64,000 nucleotides of DNA, from contig NZ_CP047984.1 of assembly GCF_009931655.1 (NCBI RefSeq), positions 806,001 to 870,000 of the forward strand, written 5' to 3'. The notes beneath the pieces are model-generated. The model saw only the letters and a list, made by a program, of their open reading frames with translations. It was not told the origin of the DNA and ran no database searches. Positions within the stretch are counted from its first letter, which is position 1, and every line of letters starts with the position of its first letter. Below are positions 16,059-24,827 of the stretch, in pieces. The DNA is from Pontibacter russatus (lineage in GTDB: Bacteria; Bacteroidota; Bacteroidia; Cytophagales; Hymenobacteraceae). The position numbers were made by a program, and so were the translations under genes.

Positions 16059-16793
16059 ATGGAGCATCAGCTATATATAGGCACCTCGGGCTGGCACTAC
16101 AAACACTGGATGGGCACTTTCTACCCTCCGGAAGTGAAGCCGAAGCAGTTTACTGACTATTACACTCGCTTCTTCCGGAGCGTGGAGATCAACAACTCCT
16201 TTTACAAACTGCCCTCCGCCGATACGTTCGCTAACTGGCGTAAGTCTGTGCCGGATGATTTCCTGTTCGCGGTGAAGGCGAGCCGCTACATCACGCACAT
16301 GAAGAAGCTGAAGGATCCGCAGGAGAGCATTGGCCGCTTTTTCGGGAACGCCAACGCCCTGGAGGAAAAGTTGGGCCCGGTGCTCTTCCAGCTGCCGCCG
16401 GGCTGGGCGGTAAACATAGACAGGCTGCGGGAATTCCTGCAACTGCTGCCCCCCTACTACCGCTACACCTTCGAGTTCAGGCATCCCAGCTGGTACGCCC
16501 CGGAAGTGCTGGAACTGCTCCGGAGCTTTAACGCCGCATTTTGTATCTATGAACTGGAGTGGCATCAGTCGCCGCTGGAGGTGACGGCCGATTTTGTGTA
16601 TGTGCGGCTGCACGGGCCGGAGGCAAAGTACCAGGGCAGCTACACCGACGAAACGCTGCGCTGGTGGGCGTCGAACTGCCTGGCGTGGCAGAAACAGGGC
16701 CTGTCGGTTTATATATACTTCGACAACGACCAGCTGGGCTACGCCGCCTTCAACGCCCGGCGGCTGCAGGAACTGGTGCAGGAACAGCGCTGA
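16059..16793 (+). CDS. DUF72 family protein (YecE-like)
   Basis: A 244-residue cytoplasmic protein predicted to fold as a TIM barrel. Family marks are all present: GTSGWHYKHWMGTFYP at the N-terminus, FAVKASRYITH near residue 70, FEFRHPSWY near 142, YVRLHGP near 180 and YFDNDQLGYAAFNA near 225. The DUF72 family is widespread and has no established reaction. It is a single gene, full length, between the disordered-protein genes and the ferredoxin reductase operon. Confidence 0.92.
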   Translation: MEHQLYIGTSGWHYKHWMGTFYPPEVKPKQFTDYYTRFFRSVEINNSFYKLPSADTFANWRKSVPDDFLFAVKASRYITHMKKLKDPQESIGRFFGNANALEEKLGPVLFQLPPGWAVNIDRLREFLQLLPPYYRYTFEFRHPSWYAPEVLELLRSFNAAFCIYELEWHQSPLEVTADFVYVRLHGPEAKYQGSYTDETLRWWASNCLAWQKQGLSVYIYFDNDQLGYAAFNARRLQELVQEQR

Positions 16794-16878
16794 CGAAATG
16801 GCCAGAAATTGTATCCTCCCCGGCCTGAAAACAATGTACAAAGCCACTGGTTTTCTATGTAAGCTGCGGGTTGCGTCG

Positions 16879-16886
16879 TAAATTTG
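16879..16886 (+). promoter_or_regulatory. -7 promoter element of the ferredoxin reductase operon
   Basis: TAAATTTG matches the Bacteroidota TAnnTTTG box exactly and lies 31 bases before the start codon. No good -33 element was found at 19-21 bases. Confidence 0.45.
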
Positions 16887-16917
16887 CCTCCAACATTTGT
16901 AGCAACAAAAATTTAGA

Positions 16918-17937
16918 ATGATGAGTGATATAACAACAGATGTATGCATCGTGGGCGCAGGTCCTGTGGGGCTGTTCGCCGTGTTTGAGGCCGGTCTGCT
17001 GAAGATGCGCTGCCACGTGGTGGATGCGCTGCCGGCCGTGGGCGGGCAGCTCTCCGAAATTTACCCCAAGAAACCCATCTATGACATTCCGGGCTATCCG
17101 GAGATACTGGCCGCTGACCTGGTGAAGAACCTGGAGCAGCAGATTGCCCCCTTCCACCCTACCTTTACGCTGGGGGAGCGCGTGGAGTACCTGGACAAAC
17201 TGGACGATGGCTCCTTTATAGTGACGACAGTGGAAGGCACTCAGATTGCCTGCAAGGTGGTGGTGATAGCCGGTGGGCTGGGTTCTTTTGAGCCCCGCAA
17301 GCCCGCCATCGAAAACCTGGAGAAGTTCGAGGGCCACGGCGTTACCTATATGGTGCGCGACCCGGAGCTTTTCCGCGACAAGCGCGTGGTGCTGGCCGGC
17401 GGCGGCGACTCCGCCCTCGACTGGGCTATATACCTGGCGGGCCTCTGCAAAGAACTGACGCTGGTGCATCGCGGCACCGCGTTCAGGGGGGCGCCGGAGT
17501 CGGCGGCCAAAGTGACCAGCATGGCGGAAGAAGGCCAGATAAAGCTCATCCTGAAGTCGAACGTGACGGAGGTACACGGGGAGGAAGACCTGCAGGCGGT
17601 GACGGTGCTGGTGGACAACGCCACCCCTTACGAGATTGAGGCGGACTATTTCATCCCGCTGTTCGGGCTGGTGCCCAAGCTGGGGCCGCTCGAGAACTGG
17701 GGCCTGGACCTGGACAAGAATGCCATCGTGGTGGACACTGAGGACTACTCCACCAACATCCCCGGCGTGTACGCCATCGGCGACATCAACACCTATCCGG
17801 GCAAGCTCAAGCTGATTCTCTGCGGCTTCCACGAGGCGGCCCTGATGGCGCAGAGTGCCTACAATATCCTCAACCCGGGCAAGAAATTCGTTTTGAAGTA
17901 CACCACCGTGAACGGTATACAGGAACTACAGGTATGA
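16918..17937 (+). CDS. Ferredoxin-NADP reductase, thioredoxin-reductase type
   Basis: A 339-residue FAD and NADP flavoprotein. The FAD-binding motif is VGAGPVGLFAVFEAG near residue 12, followed by the family segment GGQLSEIYPKKPIYDIPGYPE. The NADP-binding motif is LAGGGDSALDWAIYLA near 160, and the C-terminal FAD contact is GVYAIGDINTYPGK near 285. The redox-active Cys-x-x-Cys of true thioredoxin reductases is absent, so it fits the YumC-like ferredoxin reductase group. It overlaps the ferredoxin gene by four bases (ATGA), which strongly suggests that this ferredoxin is its partner. Confidence 0.9.
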   Translation: MMSDITTDVCIVGAGPVGLFAVFEAGLLKMRCHVVDALPAVGGQLSEIYPKKPIYDIPGYPEILAADLVKNLEQQIAPFHPTFTLGERVEYLDKLDDGSFIVTTVEGTQIACKVVVIAGGLGSFEPRKPAIENLEKFEGHGVTYMVRDPELFRDKRVVLAGGGDSALDWAIYLAGLCKELTLVHRGTAFRGAPESAAKVTSMAEEGQIKLILKSNVTEVHGEEDLQAVTVLVDNATPYEIEADYFIPLFGLVPKLGPLENWGLDLDKNAIVVDTEDYSTNIPGVYAIGDINTYPGKLKLILCGFHEAALMAQSAYNILNPGKKFVLKYTTVNGIQELQV

Positions 17938-18254
17938 CAGACACGATCACCATCTATGTAGAGCTGAAGGGCGAGCGCATCCCGCTGGAGGCCCCCACGG
18001 ATATGGGTCTTACAGTGATGGAAGTGCTGAAAGCGAATGAGTTCGATGTGCAGGCCCTTTGCGGCGGCATGGCCATCTGCGCCACCTGCCACGTGGAGGT
18101 GCTGGAGAGCGGCGAGCTGCCCGAAATGAGCGACGACGAAGCCTATATGCTGGAGTCGCTGCCCCACGCCACAGAAAGCAGCCGCCTGAGCTGCCAGCTG
18201 CGCGTGAAACCCGAACTGGACGGCCTGGTGGTGCGCATTATGCCCGAGGCGTAA
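17934..18254 (+). CDS. 2Fe-2S ferredoxin, adrenodoxin/Isc type
   Basis: A 106-residue ferredoxin. The cluster cysteines follow the pattern C-x5-C-x2-C in ALCGGMAICATCHVEV (residues about 42-52), with the fourth in RLSCQLRV near residue 86. It carries single electrons in the cytoplasm. Start and stop codons overlap with the reductase gene (ATGA), so the two are translationally coupled. A terminator hairpin follows at 18312. Confidence 0.92.
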   Translation: MTDTITIYVELKGERIPLEAPTDMGLTVMEVLKANEFDVQALCGGMAICATCHVEVLESGELPEMSDDEAYMLESLPHATESSRLSCQLRVKPELDGLVVRIMPEA

Positions 18255-18311
18255 CGAATTATATATAACAGCAGAGGCGGCGTGTCTGCTGCTGTGTAGC
18301 TGAAAAATCCA

Positions 18312-18341
18312 AAACAGGCACTGCAGAAGCGGTGCCTGTTT
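18312..18341 (+). terminator. Terminator of the ferredoxin operon
   Basis: AAACAGGCAC (18312-18321) pairs perfectly with GTGCCTGTTT (18332-18341). Confidence 0.75.
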
Positions 18342-18498
18342 CTAATTACAGCACAGAGCGCCTGGCATATAACGTAAGAACGTGCATAATCAAGGACGTG
18401 CATGATATAGAAGCAGATTGGTTTTACAATGGAGACTGGCTGTTCTGCTTTATATCGCGGTCAATTTCCCTCTGCTGCCTTTATATATAAACCTATCC

Positions 18499-19239
18499 CT
18501 ACCACCCGCTGGCCAGCACGTCGGCGATGTGCATGGTTTTGATGGGTTTGTTCTGCCGCTGTATATAGGCCTCGAGGTGCATCAAGCAACTGGTGTCTGT
18601 CGAAATGATATAATCCGCCCCGGTGGCGAGGGCGTTTTCCACTTTCTGCTCGGCCATGGCCGTGGAGATAGCCTCAAACTTTACCGCGAAGGTGCCGCCG
18701 AAGCCGCAGCAGGTTTCCGTGTCTTCCATCTCCACCAGTTCCAGCCCCTCCACATTGCCCAACAGGGCGCGCGGCCCCTCCTTGATGCCGCACTCGCGCA
18801 GCCCGCTGCAGGAGTCGTGGTAGGTGTAGCGGCCATACAGAGCGGCACCCGGAATGTCCGTTATCCCCAGTACATCGGTCAGGAATTCCGTCAGCTCATA
18901 TACTTTCTTCTGCATGGTCCGGTACTTCACCAGGCTCGACGACTTCACAAAAATATCCTGGTAAGCGTTGCGCACCATGCCCACGCAGGAGGCCGAAGGC
19001 GCCACGATGTACTGGGAGGTCTCGTTGGAGAAATCCTCCAGGAATTTGCCTGCCACCTCGCGGGCCTCGTCAAAAAACCCGGCGTTAAAGGCAGGCTGTC
19101 CGCAGCATGTCTGGTTGGGGTTGTAATGCACCTCGCACCCAACTTTCTCCAGCACTTTTACCATGTTCATACCCGTCTCCGGGTACAGCTGGTCCACAAA
19201 ACACGGGATAAATATATCTACTATGATTCTTCTTGCCAT
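18499..19239 (-). CDS. (Fe-S)-binding CCG-domain protein (LutA/YkgE type)
   Basis: A 246-residue protein with two cysteine-rich CCG repeats: QTCCGQPAFNAGF near residue 45 with SASCVGMVR after it, and SCSGLRECG near 145 with ETCCGFGGTFAVKF near 175. In LutA/YkgE this domain is part of an L-lactate-oxidising complex with LutB and LutC; those partners are not adjacent here. The ATG at 19239 is preferred, as it follows the HMG-CoA lyase stop by 2 bp; an upstream extension would overlap that gene. The pairing with HMG-CoA lyase suggests a role in organic-acid oxidation, which is inference. Confidence 0.88.
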   Translation of the reverse strand: MARRIIVDIFIPCFVDQLYPETGMNMVKVLEKVGCEVHYNPNQTCCGQPAFNAGFFDEAREVAGKFLEDFSNETSQYIVAPSASCVGMVRNAYQDIFVKSSSLVKYRTMQKKVYELTEFLTDVLGITDIPGAALYGRYTYHDSCSGLRECGIKEGPRALLGNVEGLELVEMEDTETCCGFGGTFAVKFEAISTAMAEQKVENALATGADYIISTDTSCLMHLEAYIQRQNKPIKTMHIADVLASGW

Positions 19240-19241
19240 AA

Positions 19242-20102
19242 TCAGGAAAACACAGCGGCTGACTGCGCCATGGCGGCGGCAAACGCTGCTTTGTTCAGGT
19301 TCAAATGTAAGCCAATATTTTCGAAGTAAGCGACCAAATTTTCGGTGGGCATGTTGCCCGTCAACTCCTCCATCGCCATAGGGCATCCCCCGTAGCCGCG
19401 CAGGGCGCCATCAAAGCGGCGGCAGCCCGCCTTATACGCAGCCGCCACCTTCTCCTCCCAGGCAGCCGGGGTGGTGTGCAGGTGCGCGCCAAACTCAATA
19501 CCCTTAAACGCAGGAATAAGATGCCCGAACAGGTACGAAATATTTTCAGGGGTGGAGACGCCGACCGTGTCCGAGAGGGATATGATTCCGACCTGCAGCC
19601 GGTGCAGTTCCTCCACAAACCGGATGACTGTGTCCGCATCCCAGGGGTCGTTGTAGGGGTTGCCGAAGCCCATGGAGATATAAGTGACGAGGGTTTTGCC
19701 GTGGCGGTGGCACACGTCCTGTATATGGACCAGTTGCTGCATGGCCTCCGCAATGCTTTTGTTGGTGTTGCGCTGCTGGAACGTCTCCGACACCGAAAGC
19801 GGGAACCCTATATAGCTGATCGGCTCGTGTGCGGCGGCCTCCTCGGCCCCACGCACGTTGGCCACAATCGCCAGCAGTTTGGAAGGCGTCTCCTCCAGAT
19901 CGAGGTTGGCCAGCACTTCGGCGGTGTCGCTCATCTGCGGGACAGCTTTGGGCGAGACAAAGCTCCCGAAGTCGATGGTGTCGAAGCCGACTTTCAGCAG
20001 TTGGTTTATATAGGCGACCTTCTGCGTGGTGGGGATAAATTCCTTCAGGCCCTGCATGGCGTCGCGCGGGCATTCTATCAGTTTAACAGGGGCTATATTC
20101 AT
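19242..20102 (-). CDS. Hydroxymethylglutaryl-CoA lyase
   Basis: A 286-residue TIM-barrel enzyme of the HMGL-like group. Motifs include ECPRDAMQGL near residue 9 (catalytic arginine and aspartate), VGFDTIDFGSFVSPKAVPQM near 38, GFGNPYNDPW near 145 and the glycine/cysteine loop RGYGGCPMA near 235. It cleaves HMG-CoA to acetyl-CoA and acetoacetate, the last step of leucine breakdown. It is the first gene of an operon with the CCG protein, 2 bp apart. Other aldolases of the family, such as pyruvate carboxyltransferases, are less likely given the Cys loop. Confidence 0.9.
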   Translation of the reverse strand: MNIAPVKLIECPRDAMQGLKEFIPTTQKVAYINQLLKVGFDTIDFGSFVSPKAVPQMSDTAEVLANLDLEETPSKLLAIVANVRGAEEAAAHEPISYIGFPLSVSETFQQRNTNKSIAEAMQQLVHIQDVCHRHGKTLVTYISMGFGNPYNDPWDADTVIRFVEELHRLQVGIISLSDTVGVSTPENISYLFGHLIPAFKGIEFGAHLHTTPAAWEEKVAAAYKAGCRRFDGALRGYGGCPMAMEELTGNMPTENLVAYFENIGLHLNLNKAAFAAAMAQSAAVFS

Positions 20103-20376
20103 GGCTGTAACGGGCGGCTAACCAAAGATACTAAAACCTGCGCCAGGTCTTCATTTATATATGGTATATACGGCGCGGCGCTGTGCCGGAACGAAATTAT
20201 CAAAAGTCGGAACTGCCCCTGCGGACGCCAGGCTGCCGCGCAAGTAGTTCCGGCTACAGGCGCTGCCACTGCCTGTATGGGCTCCGTTCTAACATACATA
20301 CTCCTGAAACATCTTCCAGTAATTGCGGTTGCAGAAAGAGACTCGAATCCGATAAAAAACACTGACCTGTAGCACC

Positions 20377-21804
20377 ATGCCGATTACCTCCACCTCCGCC
20401 TCCCGGTTGCCTTCGCCAGACGACAGCCAAGCCCGCCTGCAGCAGCTGGTGCAGCGGCAGCGCGCTTTCTTCGCCTCGGGCAAAACGCTGGACCCGGCAT
20501 TCCGCAAAGCGCAGCTTCGGCTGCTGCAGCAGGCCATCCGCCGAAACGAGCAGGCGCTTTTTGATGCCATGTACGCCGATTTCCGGAAGCCGGCGTTTGA
20601 GACGTTTGCGACAGAGGTGGGCTTTGTGGAACTGGAACTGAAGCTGACGCTGAATAAGCTGGAGGACTGGGTGAAGCCGAAGAAGGTGAAGGAGACGATC
20701 CTCAACTTTCCGTCCCGTAGCTATGTCCACACTACTCCTTACGGGCTCACCCTCATCATCGGCCCCTGGAACTATCCCTTCAACCTGCTGGTCGCCCCGC
20801 TGGTTGGGGCCTTGGCAGCTGGCAACTGCGTGCTGCTGAAGCCCTCTGAGATAGCGCCCCATACCTCCGCCGCCATCACGAAGCTGATCCGGGAAACGTT
20901 TGACGAGGCCTATGTGGCCGTGGTGGAGGGGGGCGTGGAAGTGACGCAGCAACTGCTGGCACAGCGTTACGATTATATCTTTTTTACGGGCAGCAGCCGG
21001 GTGGGGCAAGCCGTGATGAAAGCCGCCGCGGAGCACCTGACACCGGTCACGCTGGAACTGGGCGGCAAAAGCCCCGCTATGGTGGCCGAAGACGCCGACC
21101 TGGAGCTGGCGGCACGCCGCATCGCCTGGGGCAAGTTTCTGAACGCCGGGCAAACCTGCGTGGCACCGGACTATGTACTGGTGCAGGAACAGGTGAAAGA
21201 CGACCTGGTGCAACTGCTGGCTAAGTGCATCCGTGAGTTTTACGGAGGCGACCCGCGGCAGAGCCCGGATTTCGCCCGCATCATCAACGACAGGCACTTC
21301 AGAAGGCTTGAGGCTTATCTGCAAAACGGCACTATACGCGCCGGCGGTCAAACCGACAGCGCCAGTCGCTACATCGCCCCCACCCTGCTGGACCAGGTGA
21401 CGTGGGAGGACCCCGTGATGCAGGAAGAGATTTTCGGGCCCATCCTGCCCATCCTCACCTACCGGAGCCTGGACGAGGCCATGCAGGTAGTGAACGCGCA
21501 CGAGAAGCCGCTGGCGCTTTACTTCTTCTCCTCCAGCGAAAATAAAAAAGAAGCCGTGCTGCGCTGCGTCCAGTTCGGCGGCGGCTGCATCAACGACACC
21601 GTCTCGCACCTGGCCAACCCCAACCTGCCCTTTGGCGGTGTGGGGGGCAGCGGCATGGGCAGCTACCACGGCAAAAGCAGCTTTGACGTTTTCTCCCACC
21701 AGAAGAGCGTCTTGCACCGGGGCACCTGGCTCGACCTGCCCGTGCGCTACCCTCCTTACCGCGACCGCTTACGCACACTCCGAAGGCTCTTCCGCTGGCT
21801 ATAA
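20377..21804 (+). CDS. Aldehyde dehydrogenase (class 3-like)
   Basis: A 475-residue NAD(P)-dependent aldehyde dehydrogenase. Visible motifs: GPWNYPFNLL near residue 128, the nucleotide loop FTGSSRVGQAV near 205, the glutamate in ELGGKSPAMV near 227 and the catalytic cysteine in NAGQTCVAPDYV near 264. The C-terminal PFGGVGGSGMGSYHGKSSFD is typical of class 3 and fatty-aldehyde enzymes. It oxidises aldehydes to acids. It is a single gene; the exact substrate is not visible. Confidence 0.92.
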   Translation: MPITSTSASRLPSPDDSQARLQQLVQRQRAFFASGKTLDPAFRKAQLRLLQQAIRRNEQALFDAMYADFRKPAFETFATEVGFVELELKLTLNKLEDWVKPKKVKETILNFPSRSYVHTTPYGLTLIIGPWNYPFNLLVAPLVGALAAGNCVLLKPSEIAPHTSAAITKLIRETFDEAYVAVVEGGVEVTQQLLAQRYDYIFFTGSSRVGQAVMKAAAEHLTPVTLELGGKSPAMVAEDADLELAARRIAWGKFLNAGQTCVAPDYVLVQEQVKDDLVQLLAKCIREFYGGDPRQSPDFARIINDRHFRRLEAYLQNGTIRAGGQTDSASRYIAPTLLDQVTWEDPVMQEEIFGPILPILTYRSLDEAMQVVNAHEKPLALYFFSSSENKKEAVLRCVQFGGGCINDTVSHLANPNLPFGGVGGSGMGSYHGKSSFDVFSHQKSVLHRGTWLDLPVRYPPYRDRLRTLRRLFRWL

Positions 21805-21935
21805 CCCGGGGGCAATGTGTCTGTCCCCGATGCTCAAACCTGGTAAGGGTAATCTGCGTTTTTAGTGTAGGAGCACATAGCTTTTACCTGCATGGCGTGG
21901 AGCGCTGCAGACACGGCCCCTTATCAAGAAGCTGT

Positions 21936-22331
21936 ATGGAAAACCTTATAGAATACCTGGACGAATCGCTTATTCCGCTGGAGGAGAAGGTCAGGGATTA
22001 CCTGGACGTGGAGCGCACCATACGCCTGCTTGAGGTTGAGATTCTCTCGCTGCAGAGCATCAGGCCCGACTTCGATCCGGAGAACAGGGACTTTGAGCAA
22101 AACATGGCGGCAGGCAGGCGCAGCAACAGCCTGAGCGAAAAGGAGCAACGGCTTGCGTCCCTGCTGGAGAGCTACAAAAAGCTGAAACAGGAAGTGGTGA
22201 ACATGCTGCCCGAGCAGAATAAATTTTTCGAGTTGAACCTGGGATACGGCCCCAGCATGGTAGGCTATTTCACGGTAGACCACGAAACGCGGCAGCCCCT
22301 GGCGGAGCCGGTGCTCCGGGTGGTGCACTAA
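21936..22331 (+). CDS. Hypothetical helical protein
   Basis: A 131-residue soluble protein of unknown function. The N-terminal two thirds are helical with heptad-like leucines (YLDVERTIRLLEVEILSLQS and later EKEQRLASLLESYKKL), suggesting a coiled coil. The C-terminus, FELNLGYGPSMVGYFTVD, looks like a small beta segment. The ATG at 21936 is chosen over an upstream in-frame start at 21897, because the extra residues (Cys/Arg-rich) look non-coding. No operon partner is evident. Confidence 0.6.
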   Translation: MENLIEYLDESLIPLEEKVRDYLDVERTIRLLEVEILSLQSIRPDFDPENRDFEQNMAAGRRSNSLSEKEQRLASLLESYKKLKQEVVNMLPEQNKFFELNLGYGPSMVGYFTVDHETRQPLAEPVLRVVH

Positions 22332-22790
22332 TACCCTCCATGCGGGTAGCAGGCTCGCCTTGGCCGCCACCTGAGCTGAATAGCATGCCGGGTACATCAT
22401 ATATAGCAGCAGCCGGAGGCCGCAAAACCTTGCAGGGATAGGGCAGCAGCCACCTCAAACAACAGGTACACGAGCGGTTATATATAACCGAGCCGGAATA
22501 GCGTGCGCTGTGCTTATTCTCTTGAAGAGGATTTGTGAGCGGTAAGCATACGTCCTGCCTCCTTTCTCATATGTTCCATTCAAAACGGATGGACTTTTTA
22601 GATATCGAGCTAATCCAGCCCCGCTATTTTAAGCGTCTGAGCCTCAGTTTATATATAAACTGGTTTATATATCGGAAATTAAAAATGCAGTCGGAAAGGC
22701 TTTTGCGCTCCGCGCACAAAAGCTTATCTTGTGGGGCAGAATCAGTATCAGGCATATACCCGGTTCACGGCCTTAACCCTAGCAGCTACC
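22332..22790. other. Intergenic region with two perfect TATATA-centred palindromes
   Basis: No gene was seen. Two exact palindromes occur: CGGTTATATATAACCG (22475-22490) and CAGTTTATATATAAACTG (22645-22662), followed by another TTTATATAT. They lie 130-315 bases before the xseA start. They could be protein-binding sites or cruciform-forming elements. Confidence 0.55.
22701..22731 (+). promoter_or_regulatory. Promoter of xseAB with overlapping inverted repeat
   Basis: TTTTG at 22701-22705 and TATCTTG at 22725-22731, 19 bases apart, fit the Bacteroidota -33/-7 pair with one deviation. GCTTTTGCGC and GCACAAAAGC form an imperfect inverted repeat inside it (about 22699-22723), so a repressor may act here. 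This position also argues against a GTG start at 22731. Confidence 0.45.
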
Positions 22791-24350
22791 ATGGCACACC
22801 TCTTTATCCGGCAGACAGTTCAGGTAGAACTGCACAGGCCGCTTTCGCTCCACCAGCTGCACCAGCAGATACGGGAGGAACTGGAGGCGGCGTTTCCGGA
22901 GAGCTACTGGGTGGTGGCCGAGGTGGCACAGGTGAATACCGACAGGCGCAAGGGCCACTGCTACCTCACGCTGGTAGACAAAGGCGACGATGCGCGGCAG
23001 ATGCTGGCGCAGGCGCGCGCCACGATCTGGAGCTCGCGTTTTCAGATGCTGGGCCGCTACTTCGAGGAGAAGACAGGGCAGCCGCTGAAAGCCGGGCTCA
23101 AAATCCTGTTCCAGGCAACGGTGCGCTTCCACGAGCTATATGGCCTGAGCCTAGACATCGTCAACATCGACCCCAACTACACTATCGGGGATCTGGCCCG
23201 CCAACGGCAGGAAACGCTGAAGCGGCTGGAGGCAGAAGGGCTGATGGACGCCAACAAGCTGCTCCAACTGCCTTTGGTGCCGCAGCGGCTGGCTGTCATC
23301 TCCTCGTCCACGGCGGCAGGCTACCAGGACTTTGTACACCAGTTGCAGCACAACAGCTTCGGCTACGCCTTCCAAACCACGCTTTTCCCGGCCACGGTGC
23401 AGGGCAACGAGGCACCCGCCTCCGTAAAACACGCCATGGCGCTGGTTGCGCAGTACAGCGATCAATTTGATGCCATTGTGCTTATACGGGGTGGCGGCTC
23501 CCAGACAGACCTGAGCTGCTTCGACGATTATGCCATTGCCGCTGCCATCGGCCACGCTCCCCTGCCGGTGCTCACGGGCATCGGCCACGAGCGCGACGAG
23601 AGCATTGCCGACCTGGTGGCGCACACGCGCCTGAAGACGCCCACGGCCGTGGCCAACTTCCTGATCGACTGCTCCCGAGCCACAGAAGAGAACATGGAAA
23701 GCCTGTACGACAGCATCCGCGCGCTCTCGGCGCAGCAACTGAGGCTGGCAGACGACAGGCTGGAGCGCCTGCACCTGCGCATCTCCGGCCACACCAAAGC
23801 CCTGCTACAGGCTGACAAAGACAAGCTGGAACTGCTGGCGCGGGGGCTGCTGCTGAAACCCAAAGCTTACCTTGAGGCGCAGAAGCACCACGTGAGCGAC
23901 CTCGACAAAGACATCGGCGCGCAAACCAAGGACCTGCTGTACGAACGGCAGCGCCACCTGCAGGAACTTTCGGTTTGTGTGGAGGGCAAAAGCGAGCGCT
24001 ACCTCCATCTGAAGGAGCACGAACTCAATACCCTGATGCATTGCATCGAGACGGAGGCCAAAGACGGGCTGAAGCGGAAGCAACTGCAGTTTGCCAAGTG
24101 CAGCGACAAAGTAGGGTTCGCCACACAAAAGAAGATGCAGCACGAAAACCACCGGCTGAGGCTGCTGGAAATGAGCATTGAAGCCAATAACCCGGAGCGG
24201 CTGCTGCTGCGCGGCTACACGCTGACGCTGGTGAACGGTAAAATTACGAAGAGTATCAAAGATATTAACAATGGAGATGTGATTGAGACGAAAATGCAGG
24301 ACGGCACGCTCCACAGTTTGGTTGTAAACATTGACGAAGATGACAAGTAA
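22791..24350 (+). CDS. xseA: Exodeoxyribonuclease VII large subunit
   Basis: A 519-residue subunit of the exonuclease that degrades single-stranded DNA to short oligonucleotides. The N-terminal OB-fold includes YWVVAEVAQV and GHCYLTLVDK. The catalytic region has the family motif LIRGGGSQTDLSCFDDYAIA near residue 232 and GIGHERDESIADLVAHTRLKTPTAVANFL after it. A long coiled-coil segment (about 310-450) follows, as in known large subunits. The ATG at 22791 is chosen because an upstream GTG overlaps the predicted promoter. It overlaps xseB by 20 bases. Confidence 0.92.
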   Translation: MAHLFIRQTVQVELHRPLSLHQLHQQIREELEAAFPESYWVVAEVAQVNTDRRKGHCYLTLVDKGDDARQMLAQARATIWSSRFQMLGRYFEEKTGQPLKAGLKILFQATVRFHELYGLSLDIVNIDPNYTIGDLARQRQETLKRLEAEGLMDANKLLQLPLVPQRLAVISSSTAAGYQDFVHQLQHNSFGYAFQTTLFPATVQGNEAPASVKHAMALVAQYSDQFDAIVLIRGGGSQTDLSCFDDYAIAAAIGHAPLPVLTGIGHERDESIADLVAHTRLKTPTAVANFLIDCSRATEENMESLYDSIRALSAQQLRLADDRLERLHLRISGHTKALLQADKDKLELLARGLLLKPKAYLEAQKHHVSDLDKDIGAQTKDLLYERQRHLQELSVCVEGKSERYLHLKEHELNTLMHCIETEAKDGLKRKQLQFAKCSDKVGFATQKKMQHENHRLRLLEMSIEANNPERLLLRGYTLTLVNGKITKSIKDINNGDVIETKMQDGTLHSLVVNIDEDDK

Positions 24351-24618
24351 GGATTTAAAAACTTTGACGTACCGCGAGGCCACACAGGAGTTGGAGGAGA
24401 TACTGCGGGCCATTGAGAATGACTCGGTGGATGTGGATGAACTGACGCAGAAAGTACAGCGCTCGTCGCAGCTGATCAAGCTGTGCAAAGAGAAGCTGCG
24501 CAGTGCCGAGAAAGCGATAGACCAGGTATTCAACGAAGAGAACTGCGAACAGCCCGCCAATGCCAGCCGGGCACCGGAAGGCAGTGCCGGTTCTCCGGCC
24601 AGTGCCACGCTCTTCTAA
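24331..24618 (+). CDS. xseB: Exodeoxyribonuclease VII small subunit
   Basis: A 95-residue small subunit. The helical core TYREATQELEEILRAIEND followed by a second helix with SSQLIKLCKEKLRSAEKAID is the typical family hairpin. A C-terminal tail of about 25 residues, rich in Ala, Ser and Pro, is not conserved. It begins inside xseA (20-base overlap), consistent with coupled translation of the complex. Confidence 0.92.
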   Translation: MTKMTSKDLKTLTYREATQELEEILRAIENDSVDVDELTQKVQRSSQLIKLCKEKLRSAEKAIDQVFNEENCEQPANASRAPEGSAGSPASATLF

Positions 24619-24628
24619 ACGGTGGCGG

Positions 24629-24680
24629 TATAAAAACAGGGATGGCAGCTATAGAAGTAGCTGCCATCCCTGTTTTTATA
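24629..24680. terminator. Perfect terminator hairpin after xseAB
   Basis: A 23-bp perfect stem (24629-24651 with 24658-24680), 6-base loop, containing AAAAACAGGGATGGCAGC and its complement, so it can stop transcription from both sides. TATATA follows directly. Confidence 0.88.
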
Positions 24681-24770
24681 TATACTACATATATAATCTC
24701 GCTGTTCATCATCACACTCTGCTTTTATATATGAACACGGGTATTAGGTCTTAGCCTAGAGAACACCAGA

Positions 24771-24813
24771 AACGAGAAGGCCACCTGCCGGAGTGACAGG
24801 TGGCCTTCTCGTT
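24771..24813. terminator. Second terminator hairpin, before the OtsAB stop
   Basis: AACGAGAAGGCCACCTG (24771-24787) pairs perfectly with 24797-24813 around a 9-base loop. It lies 14 bp after the end of the left-going trehalose synthase gene, and TATATA follows on its right. Confidence 0.85.
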
Positions 24814-24827
24814 ATATATAAATCTCA

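Noticed and set aside
18499..20102. CCG protein plus neighbours considered as a complete lactate-oxidation (LutABC) operon
   Set aside because: No LutB or LutC gene is present; the partner is HMG-CoA lyase.
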